From NCBI GenBank assembly GCA_963978895.1, contig OZ022242.1, forward strand, positions 37,329,573 to 37,393,572: a stretch of DNA of 64,000 nt, in the 5' to 3' direction. Within the stretch, counting starts at the first letter, position 1; every line of letters starts with the position of its first letter. The position numbers and the translations under genes are program-made. The DNA is from Erpobdella octoculata. Its lineage: Eukaryota > Annelida > Clitellata > Hirudinida > Erpobdellidae. This document shows, piece after piece, positions 12,688 through 23,374 of this stretch. The notes under the pieces are model-generated. The model worked only from the letters and a program-made list of their open reading frames with translations. It made no database searches and was not told the DNA's origin.

Positions 12688-13890
12688 CTATATATATAAA
12701 AATGAATGTTTGTATTTATGTTAATGTCCTTTATGCATTGCTACACCATTCATCCGATCGTAATGAAATTTTCACACAACCTTGAGAGTCAATGAAAATC
12801 AAAACTAAAAAAAAAATTTTTGAAATCCGTCACAAAATGAGCGGAGCGGAGCGGGTGAGCGAGCGGGAACTATATATATATATATGTATGTGCGTATGTA
12901 TGTGTGTATGTATGTATGTGTATGTGCATGTATGTGTGTCTGTGTGTGTGTTTATGTATGTACTAGCGGAGATACCCGGCGTTGCCCAGGTTTTTTGAGG
13001 TTTTTCTAATGTTTGTCTCTTTCTCTCCCGTTTCCTTTCCCACCTGCTTTCCCACTCCTGTTAGCTTTTCCGTTTTCGGTCGTTTTCCCACTGCCGGTCG
13101 CTTTCCCGCTCCCGGTCGCTTTCCCGCTCCCGGTCGCTTTCCCGCTCCCGGTCGCTTTCCCGCTCCCGGTCGTTTTCCCGTCCCGGTCGCTGCCCCGTTC
13201 CCGCTCACGTTTGCTCTCCCATTCCCGCTCACGCTTGCTTTTCTGTTCCCGCTCGCTGTCCGTTCCGGGTGCTTTCCCGTTTCTATAATAGACAAACTAA
13301 CCCACAAACATTCATATATATATATATATAGTCTTAGCAAATCTATTTTGCGTTTTATAGGCTAACAGAAGTTATGAAAGAATGTAAAAGAGAAAATGAG
13401 CGGGAACGGAAACGGGAACGGGAGAGCTACCGTGACCGGGAATGGGAGAGCAAGCATGACCGGGAACGGGAGAGCAAGCGTGAGCGGGAACGGGAAAGCG
13501 ACCGGAAACGGGAAAGCGACCGGGAACGGGAAAGCGACCGGGAACGGGAAAGCGACCGAGAACGGGAAAGCGACCGGGAACGGGAAAGCGACCGGGGACG
13601 GGAAAGCGACCGGGAACGCGGAAAGCGACCGGGAACGCGGAAAGCGACCGGGAACGCGGAAAGCGACTGGAATCGGGAGAGCAAGCTTGGAAGGAAACGC
13701 GAGCAAGAGAGAAAATCGATAACAGAACTTCTGAGCGGGAAAGCGACCGGGAGCTGGAAAACGACCGAGAGCGGAAATGCGACCGGGAACGCTACGAAAA
13801 CGGGAAAGTGGAGAAGGGAACGGGAGCGAGAGAGACAAACATTAGAAAAACCTCTAAAAACCCCGGGCAACGCCGGGTAACCCCGCTAGT
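12688..13890. mobile_element. Compound element: head plus large inverted tandem arrays
   Basis: A head (from 12688, ctatatatataaaaatgaat, through gcggagcggagcgggtgagc) is followed by a GTAT-rich microsatellite. Then two arms of about 59 bp in inverted orientation, 12962-13020 and 13832-13890, begin and end with actagcgg and cccggcgttgccc. Each arm leads into an 18-19-bp tandem array: units of ctttcccgctcccggtcg at about 13070-13290, and the reverse complement at about 13390-13830. About 100 bp of spacer separates the arrays. There is no coding capacity. It looks like a transposon family with an internal minisatellite that has formed an inverted dimer. Confidence 0.6.
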
Positions 13891-14203
13891 TTTCAATAAA
13901 AAATCCAACAAACTAATCGAAATCGATTCTTTAATATTATTACCGTCTGATACCTAAATACCAGCTGTTACATATACATCGAGACATGATCGAGTTCAGT
14001 GCTACTCACACCTGTTGCGCTTCGAAGCCGAGGTTGTGTCATAAAGTTCCGTAGTTTACCTATAAATAAATATAGATAGGTCCTCCTCTTACTAATAATA
14101 AATCATAAGCAACGCTGGGTTATAGGAGTGTTAGGACTCTCGAACGATTTGGTCTTAACACGTTCTAATAAGTTATAAATAGTTTTTATTTTAGTACAAA
14201 TAA

Positions 14204-17200
14204 ATGACAAATATGGAACTAATAGTGTGGGAGTTGTTGTCTTGTTTGCTTGTCGTCGCATCGGGTTTGGACAACGGACTCGTCAGGACTCCGATCATGG
14301 GTTGGCTGAGCTGGGAAAGGTACAGATGTAACACCGACTGTGCTAATTATCCAGATGATTGCATAAGGTAATATTTTATTCTGAATTTTGTTTATTTTCT
14401 TTTTTATGCAGAGCAGTTTGTGCTGTAGACGTTTCTAAAAAAAAAAACAGGGCCTAAAAAACGGTCACTGCTATTGCCCCGGCGGTTCGACGTGATTACA
14501 ATCGATAAAATTGCTACTAACCCTAACCCTAATCCTAACCCTATCCCTAGCTCTAACCCTAACCCTAACCCGAAACCTAACCCTACCTCTAACCCTATCC
14601 CTACCCCTAAACCCTATCCTAGGTAGTAGCATAAAAATTTCAAAATATTTTTTTTTAATTTCATTAATATTTTTATATAAAGGTACAAATTCTGAGTTTG
14701 AATATACCATATAGTGTAGAAAAAAATAAAATTAATAAAGATATAGCGAATCAAAGATCGCGTTCCGCCGTGGCAATAGCATTAACGTAAAAAACTCCAA
14801 AAACTACTGTCACGGAAGTAGTGGTGTTGCAGTTCGTTGGGGGCGACTATTAAATGCTTCTCTTTTGCCCCCAGAAATAGCTGATGACCGGCGGGGTGGG
14901 GGTGGTAGTCGGAGGTACATTTTCTAAAAAATTCTTGGCCCTTGGAGTGCCACTTGCAGAACTGTTGATAAGTTTTTAATAACATTATAATTAGTTAACC
15001 ACAATGATGTGGAAACATTTGTGTATGGACACCAGACTAATGCCTAGGATTGAGCTATTTAGTAAGTCACAGTTTATTAAGTTGTCTCTGTAGAAGCGAT
15101 TAGAAATGAGAAACAACCAGCTTTACACATTTGCTTTATGTAGAAATTCTTTGGAAAGCAATTTTTATTCCACTGGTAATTTTCTGTTGGTCACTAATTT
15201 CCACAACACACTTTCAGAGGATATTGTTAATTTTCTCGACAACAAAACAGTGAAAAGCTGTTTATGAGGACTGCAGACGCGATGGTCAAGGACGGGTATC
15301 TGGCGGCTGGTTACGAGTACGTGATGATTGACGACTGCTGGCAGGGAAAGACGAGGGACTCCCAGAACCGTCTTCAGCCCGATCCCGTCAGATTTCCCAG
15401 TGGAATCAAGGCCCTCGCAGATTATGTTGGGATTTTATCATTTAATTGGTTTTTAATAATTATGTTGCAATTTTGTTACTTAATCTGTTTTTAATAATTA
15501 TGTTGCAATTTTGTTACTTAATCTGTTTTTAATAATTTATTAGCCATACATGTATTTGATAGTTATTTAAACTCTATTTGAGTAAGTTAGAGAAAGTAGA
15601 TTGTAATGAGTTAAATGTTCAAGTAAATTCACCATTAATTATTGCGTGGTTTGCAGAAATTAAAATTGAATTAGTATGCTTTTTGTTTCAATTTTTATCG
15701 ATTGTTTGTAAAACATTTAGATGATTTTACTTTTAAATTTCCAGATCCACTCCAAAGGACTGAAGTTCGGCATCTACTCGGACATCGGCTATCTCTCGTG
15801 CGGCGGCTTTCCGGGGACGGAATACCACTTCGAGAAAGACGCAGAAACGTTCGCAGAGTGGACCGTGGACTTCCTGAAACTGGATGGCTGCTACTATGAC
15901 ATGGACAAGTTCTACTTGGGTTAGGTTATAGTGATTATTTAGTGATGTTATGATGACTATAGTGATATTATGGTAGCTATAGTGATATTATGGTAGCTAT
16001 AGTGATATTAGGGTAGCTATAGTGATATTATTGTAACCATTTTGATATTATAATAACCACAGTGATATATACTATTATTAATGATAGGAATTATTAGTGG
16101 CTATTTATAGACGTAGACAATATATTGTACATCTTTCATCAGCTTATCCTCAGATGGGGTACTATCTGAACAAGACAGGCCGTGCAATCGGATACCACTG
16201 CGACTGGCCTTGCTACCAGGAGTACGCTGGAAAGAAGGTTGCTGCTGTTGTGTATTTTTGTAGATCTTTATAAAAAGACGATATTTTAAAAGTCCATTAA
16301 ATTTAAAGATTATAAATAATTTTCAGTGAACGAAAAGTAAATTAGTACGATATTTAATTTAAAACTCATTTCTGATTTTTATTAAATTTAATTATAGCTT
16401 ATCGAGTTGCATTGGAAGATTTTTTCAAAAGAACGACAAATCTTTCTTGCATCATGATTAAGGGTTCCAAAAATTATAGTCCATAGGACATTGCATTGAT
16501 TAATCATCAATCAATCATTCAACCTATCAATCAATCATTCAACCCATCAATCAATCATTCAACCCAACAATCAATCATTCAACCCATCAATCAATCATTC
16601 AACCCATCAATCAATCATTCAACCCATCAATCAATCATTCAACCCATCAATTATTTTTTTTCCACCCGTCGCAAGCCCGACTACCCGATGATCGCCCAGT
16701 ACTGCAACACGTGGCGGAACTGCCACGACATCGACGACAGCTGGGACAGCCTGCTGAGCATCGTCAACTGCGAGGGGGACGACAAGACCAATTTCACTGC
16801 CGTGGCTGGCCCGGGCAATTTCAACGACGCCGACATGGTGGGTTCGACTGGTCGTTTGCTTCCGTAGACGACCCGGCGGTCGGTCGGAGGATTTGTTTTG
16901 TTCGATTTTAAGAGATTTTGTTTGAATGTTTATTCGTATCGATGAAGTGACGGTTGCGATATACGTAGGTGGGCGATGGCGGTATAGCCATAAGGCAATC
17001 GCCTGTAGACCTGAGAGTCGGCGGTTCGAATCCCGCCGGTGTCGCCAGCGTCTGAAAGGGGTGTGGGTAGGCGCCTATAAATGGCTGGCTCTGATTGTTC
17101 TGTGAAATAGGCTCACGAGTCAGTAAAGTTAGATAAGTGAGATTCATGGCTTAGAAGTTTAAGGACTAGAACCACGTTAAGCAAGTAAAAGTCAAAACTT

Positions 17201-18174
17201 TTATGTGTTTGTTATTTATTCAGTTGTTAGCGACTTTTCTAATTAACCGTGCTGCAAGAATTTTATCGATTATTTGTGGTTGATGTTGGTTGAGCGTTTA
17301 TTTATTATTTGATGGAGTGAATGTAGCCATTGGTTTGTTATATATTTTATCATTGCAGCGATTTTTTCCCTGTTTATTTGTTGGTTTATGTTTGTTGCCA
17401 GTTAAGAAACTGGTTTAACTCAATGGTTCAGCATATTAAAATATTGTCAGTTTATTAATAATTATTAATTACATTTTTACATAATTTATTATTTAGAGTG
17501 ATTAACATCTTCTTCCAACAACCGCACAGTTATTGACCGGAAATTTCGGACTGAGCGAAGACCAGGAGAAGGTTCAGATGGCGGTCTGGTGTCTCATTCC
17601 GTCTCCACTGGTCATGTCTGTGAATCTGGCCAACATGAGAAATTCATCAAAAAGCATACTGCTCAACAAGAGAGCTATAGCAATCAACCAAGACGTGATG
17701 GGAAAATCTGGGAAAAGAATATTTCAGGTTGACGTTTTGGGATTTTGCCATATTATCATTAATGGATTAAATTTGTCCATGTTTTAATGCATACACAGCT
17801 GTCTTATTATTATTTATTTATTTATTTTATTGTTTTATCAGCTGGGTTTTTTTTCTAAACATGCATTTGTAGGAAATGTATGCTCAATAAACCTGATATT
17901 TTTATATACACAAATACAGGTGGGAGGTGTACAGGTGTGGACTCGTCCAATCCTACCTGCCGGCAGTTTTGCCTTTGCCTTTGTCAACTCTAACACGGCC
18001 GTTAAAAGCAAGTTTGACACTCAGTTGACAAAGCTCAATTTCCTGGCTGAGGGCGGATACAGAATCGTTGAGGTTTTTGAAGGGGCGGAGGTAGGCAAGT
18101 TCAAGCCCTCGGATGTCCTTACCGTCTGGATCAACCCCACCGGGGTGTTCTTTGCCGTCGCTACCCCCTTGTAA
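14204..18174 (+). CDS. NAGA: Alpha-galactosidase / alpha-N-acetylgalactosaminidase (GH27), complete, 7 exons
   Basis: Predicted lysosomal or secreted glycoside hydrolase that removes terminal alpha-linked galactose or GalNAc. Coding exons: 14204-14367, 15251-15425, 15745-15919, 16143-16237, 16676-16837, 17530-17727, 17920-18174. Phases close to give 407 residues, the family's usual length. The signal peptide is about residues 1-21; the mature chain starts [13 protein letters not shown] as in family members. The nucleophile is Asp160 in [10 protein letters not shown], and the acid/base is the first Asp (221) of HDIDDSW. NFNDADM and INQDVMG are also conserved. The specificity loop reads CDWPCY (Asp192, Cys195). 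Human GLA has CEWPLY and human NAGA has CSWPAY, so substrate choice is unclear and the symbol is provisional. Intron 1 holds a MITE and intron 5 a SINE. The first in-frame ATG was taken; Met4 is an alternative. Confidence 0.95.
14463..14787. mobile_element. MITE-like element with telomere-like core, copy 2 (NAGA intron 1)
   Basis: A 325-bp element with inverted ends GGTCACTGCTATTGCC and CGTTAATGCTATTGCC, flanked on both sides by the exact 8-bp duplication TAAAAAAC (14455-14462 and 14788-14795). The interior carries about 100 bp of degenerate CCCTAA-type repeats (14516-14622), then an AT-rich half nearly identical to copy 1. No ORF of interest. Confidence 0.8.
15945..16060. repeat. 20-bp minisatellite in NAGA intron 3
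   Basis: About five units of agtgatattatggtagctat with growing divergence to the right. Non-coding. Confidence 0.75.
16505..16651. repeat. 20-bp minisatellite ending just before a NAGA splice acceptor
   Basis: About seven units of atcaatcaatcattcaaccc. The array stops about 25 bp before exon 5 (16676), so it probably occupies the branch-point region of intron 4. Confidence 0.85.
16971..17160 (+). mobile_element. tRNA-derived SINE, most complete copy (NAGA intron 5)
   Basis: The head (16972-17047) resembles a tRNA. Seven-base acceptor arms GGCGATG and TGTCGCC can pair, and a B box GGTTCGAATCC lies at about 17023-17033 in a T-arm-like context. The body follows (ccagcgtctg, ggtgtgggtaggcgcctata, aatggctggctctg, ending ggcttagaagttt). 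Related copies are at 3729-3862 and 51731-52145. Presence in several introns and the non-tRNA tail argue against a functional tRNA gene. Confidence 0.75.
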
Positions 18175-18658
18175 CGTGATTTCCGTATCACATTCACGAA
18201 GTCATGACAGAAATAAGTTTTTTTAAAATTGGTTTAATTGATTTAGTTTAATTAATTCTGCTGCATTGTTATTCATAATAATTATCATAAATTATGATAT
18301 TGTTATTATGACTTGTTTTAAATTATCTGCATTATTTTTTGTTATTTAATATTAATTTAAAAAAAAAATTCATTGTTGAAATCTGAGATGGTCACGATGT
18401 TTCGGTAAGGAGGCAGTATCGTGATCTGGAATAGTTTGTTTGCGAGTTTTTTGTCATTAAATTTTTTATTCTTTTATATCAAAAGATGTGTTGAGTTGTT
18501 CGGTATTTGCCGAGTACGATGCTATTGTAGTTTTCTACTGTACGAAGGGTCGAGGGTATGTACGATATTCATTCCATCATCATCATCATCACCAGTTTCT
18601 GTTGTCATTTTTCTATTTGCAATGCTGTTTGTTATATGTTATGTGGAAGAAAAATTCT

Positions 18659-18664
18659 AATAAA
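18659..18664 (+). terminator. Poly(A) signal of the NAGA gene
   Basis: AATAAA about 485 nt after the stop codon, followed by GT-rich sequence (gtggtattataattcgtgt). The first clear hexamer in the 3' region. Confidence 0.55.
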
Positions 18665-19099
18665 GTGGTATTATAATTCGTGTAGTAATTATTTGTCTGA
18701 TTTAAAAAAAACTTTTAAGATAATTTAAAAAATTGTTTTGCCGATAGATGTTTATTATTATTCACCTAAACAGATGTACAATCCGGTTTGTTTTACAACT
18801 TAAGTTGATAACAATAACAATTTGTTGTTTTTATACGCTTGGGACAGTCATCTTCTATGTGAATAATACGTTTTTTGCATTCGATTTGAGATACATAATA
18901 ATATAACCCTCTATCAATCTATTAGGGATGTCATCCCTATATCTAGTGATGCAAAAAAAATTCCTCTTGGTTCTCTTAGCTTCTTTTACTCCATAAATAT
19001 CACTTCGTTGTTACTTTATTGCATCAAAAGTGCAGAATTTCTTGTTTTGTTGTAGTAGAATAATTTGTTGAAATTCATGTTGTTCTTTTCATTTAAATA

Positions 19100-19370
19100 C
19101 GTAAATGAGTAATTAGTTATCTGCATTTATTTAAATATGCAAATGATAGTTAGCTTTTTTCATTTAAATATGCAAATGAGTCGACATTTAGATGTGGAGA
19201 TGGTTAGTTAGTTATCTGCATTTAAATATGCAAATGTTAGTTATCTGCATTTAAATATGCAAATGTTAGTTATATGCATTTAAATATGTAAATGGATAGT
19301 TAGCTATCTGCATTTACATATGCAAATGGATTGTTAGCTATCTGCATTTAAATATGCAAATGGTAGTTAT
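19100..19370. repeat. Tandem array built on the POU octamer ATGCAAAT
   Basis: Imperfect units of about 29-30 bp (ttagttatctgcatttaaat followed by atgcaaatg). Six exact ATGCAAAT octamers occur at 19137, 19170, 19228, 19257, 19320 and 19354, plus one ATGTAAAT. The octamer is the classic POU-domain (Oct-1 type) binding sequence; any regulatory role is inference. The array lies between the 3' ends of the NAGA and arrestin-like genes. Confidence 0.75.
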
Positions 19371-19609
19371 GAGGATGATTAGCACGTCCCACCAATGAGT
19401 GGAACTGTAGGGTATTATTAAGGCTGACATGGCCTTCGATCAAGAAAAGCGGCTCCATACTGCACTTACCTCATTGATTTGTGCTTTTATAGATACTCAT
19501 AATGCTCAAATTTCATTCATACACCCTTCTTATTAATTTTTTTTTAGTAAGATGGTCTAAGAATGAAATCACTTTAACAAGTCAACCCCTTCAACCTAGA
19601 AATATGTAC

Positions 19610-19905
19610 TGGAAACAATAATCCACTTAGAACTAATTTAGTCCATTTATCAGCCACTTAGCCCATTTATCACCTGCGTAGCTCATTTATCACCCACTTA
19701 ACCCATTTATCACCCACTTAGCTCATTTATCACCTACTTATCCTATTTATCACCCACTTAACCCATTTATCATCCATTTAGACCATTAATCACTCACTGA
19801 GCTCATTTATCATTCAATTAACCCATTCATCACCCACTTAGCCCATTTATCATCCACTTAGCTCATTTATTATCCACTCAACCTATTATCACCCACTTAG
19901 CGGAT
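19610..19905. repeat. 21-bp minisatellite
   Basis: About 13 diverged units of the type cccatttatcacccacttag. Non-coding, intergenic. Confidence 0.8.
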
Positions 19906-20310
19906 CCAGATAGATAACATTATCTCACGGAGCCAACATATATGGCCCACGGCCACATGGACATGCTAATAAGAGGGCTTACAAACAGGCTACAAATAGA
20001 AATACATATATATATATCTATCTATGTACAGCAAACAATAACGCGATACCCTTCCTAAACGATACATACGGTCAGCTCACAAGAGCCCAAGTCCACCACT
20101 TTTCTACAAGCATGCCTAATTTCATACATTATATTAGTGTAGGCATATATATAAAAAAAATGATACGACAATTGCCAACAAACGTCCCAAGACTCAAATG
20201 GCTGGTTGATAGTAGTGTATGAACACATCAATTTTTGGTCATTGTTGTATTCTTGTATTAAAATTGATTCAAAAAACATTACGATTATGAAGAACTTAAG
20301 GCAGGTTAGT

Positions 20311-20617
<307 letters not shown>

Positions 20618-20744
20618 AACAAACAGACGAAGCGTAACTTGAAAAGTTGAATTTCGCCTCCTGCTGCTGCACTGAGTTCATTAATTCAGTAAGTTCAAGA
20701 AATGCCTTACTGAGTTCATTAGTTCAGTAAGTTCAAGAAATGCC

Positions 20745-23342
20745 TTACTTGTCCCAGAAATTGAGTAGAAACGCCGGCGATCCGCTAACGAGGACGAAGA
20801 AGATGAGATAAGAAGATATGGAGAGAGCGTACGATAAATAAGTGAACCACTGAATCTTCTTGATCGATGTCACCCACCTCGAGCAGACTATATCAGAATA
20901 ATATTACATGTTATTACAATTATATTTAATAATAATAAAATAATCATATTATATGAACTTAAAAACTGTTTTTTTTTGTTTTGTGTTCGTAACTAACTGC
21001 TATGAGACATTTCTGAATTATTTTTTTAGAAATAGCTGATGACACAAGCACATTTACTGGGCTGCGGCCAGAAAAGCTCTGGCTTGTAAATGTCCCACTG
21101 AGAACAGACAGTTTACTTACCTGCGAAAATCACAGAGGGCATTCCAAAAAGCGGGAATGCGAACAGGGCAATAACGGCCATGACCAAAAGGGTCTTGAAT
21201 AGGGCGCTAAAGTAGACGATCTCGTTTCGTCTCATCTCCAGCCGGTGGCGATCGTCGAAACAGTCTTGAAAGCTGCTTTCGGAGACGAAGTAATCGTTGC
21301 TGTCTTGCATCTGCTGCGAGTTCATTTCGTCGTCGCAAAGCTGAGAAAAGTAGGCTGGAAGATGATGTCGGTGTTTCGTGGAACCTGCTTTCTCCTTTTT
21401 ATTCGACTTCTGAACGAGTCCGTCTAGGTCAACGGCCTTACATGGCGGCTCTTCTTCTTTCTGGTTCTTCGAGGACAGCAGTCCAATGGCTATCTCTGTT
21501 CTCGATTCGTATTTCTTTGACTCAAATTCAATAGTAACCTAATTTTAGAAATAAAATTATACTAGTTAAAATTTAAATTTACTTAAATTTTAATCATTTT
21601 ATTTTGAGATTTAATTCAGAACGTTTAGGCTTCAAACATTGCGGAACATCCCTGGTTTTGCAGACACTTTAAGAAATGGTTGTATATTTCTAATGAAATA
21701 TTGTCTATATTAAAATTTGAATTTACATAATTAATCATTTTATTTTCAGATTTAATTTAAAACGTTTAGGCTTTAAACATGGCCGAATACCCCTAGTTTT
21801 GCAGACACTTTAAGAAATGGCTGTATATTTCTAAAAAAAAATATTGTTGCTAAAATTATTAAAATTTACGACTCGGATTTTTAGATTGTAAACTTTTAAT
21901 CTACAATTTGTTTTTTAAGTTGGTTTTTTAGTATGAAATGCTGACCAACCTTGAGCCAATAGCTGATGTGCAGGTTGAGGCAGCAGCAAGGGCATTTTGA
22001 TGACGGTGGAAGATTGGTAGGCAAGGTGAGCAGTGACGTTTTGGTCTTCAATTTGCACGGTCCGAAGTAAATGTTATCGGTTACGGTTTCGGTTACGGTT
22101 ATCCGTTTGGTCATGCCGTTGCAGTGGCCGGAATATTTCGTTTCCTGGTATTTTTTAACTTCTATTTTTTTCATTTCAATCTACAGATTTCTATTTTATT
22201 TTTATTTTCATTTCAATTTTATCTCTTTCAAAATGATCTGAGTCGTCAGCCGACTTCAAGGCCGACAAAAACCACTTCAGATGAAAAGAGTTTGAACAAA
22301 TATATATAATCGCCTACTCTATAAACTTCGGCGCAACACAGAACCGCATTCGGAAGCCTGTAATCGAGTAATATGACCATCTCCCCTGGTAGGAAACTTT
22401 TCTTCTCCAAAAGCAAAACCACCGGAAGGATGGAGTTACTCTGACGAAGATGGTGCTGCCCTGCTTTGAAGGTGATTGCGTGTGGCACCTTTTGAGATTT
22501 ATTCAAAATTATTATTATTATTATTATTTGATAAAATTATTTAAAAAAAAGGATATTTTAATCTTTCTATTGACATTAAAACAGCAATCTGCCTTTCTAG
22601 GTCATTTACCAGGTAAGTAAGCAAAAAGTCAGTTTTGAATTATGAACTTCTAGAATAAATGAGTCATTATTTAACCGTTCAACCTCTGATTGCATGGGCT
22701 TAGTTTTGGCGCGGACGAATCCTGCCCCCCCCTCAAGCCGCAAAGTTTTAAAGAAAAAAAAATTAAAATTATTAAAAAAATCACTTTTTAATAAAAGAAA
22801 ATCGTTCTTGAAAAGAAAAATGTCAAAACAGAAACTAGTCTAAGTAAATATTCTGGACTGTGGAACAACAAGACGCGACTAGAATCGGTAATCGGTCAAG
22901 TCAAGTCGCAGGAGCGTCAGGCTGCATTTTATGAAACATGTCGCTCTCACTACGGCGACATACGAGACGGCGACAAAAAAATTCCTACAAATTTATTTTT
23001 TTCTGAAATAATTAAACGTTTCTTCTCTTCTGTGTCGCGTAGTCATGGCAACGTAAACAACAACAAAAAACAGCGAAAAAAAGAGAAAAAAAAATATTAA
23101 AAGAGATTCTGTTCGTCCGTTTTCCAAGAAGTTGCTGACAAGCTTTGACGGATTCCGATTGTTTCCTGACAATCGTAGAGCCACGTTTCATCGGATGTAA
23201 ATAATGGCGATTGGGGCGGTGGAGCTGGTTATATATTTCTGTGTCTATGACATCTACGTAAGGTGATGCACATCAACATGAGGTTACCGGTGATGATGAC
23301 GACGACGACGATGATGATGACGACGACGACGATGATGATGAC

Positions 23343-23374
<32 letters not shown>

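Noticed and set aside
13362..13880. Several overlapping ORFs rich in Arg/Glu or Ser/Arg on both strands
   Set aside because: All derive from an 18-19-bp tandem array open in many frames; part of a mobile element.
14516..14622. Interstitial telomere or chromosome-fusion scar
   Set aside because: The CCCTAA-type block is degenerate and lies inside a transposon with inverted ends and a target duplication; a second copy sits at 2727-2780.
16972..17047. Functional tRNA gene
   Set aside because: The T arm is imperfect, there is no poly-T terminator, and the same head and tail recur in other introns, as expected of a SINE.
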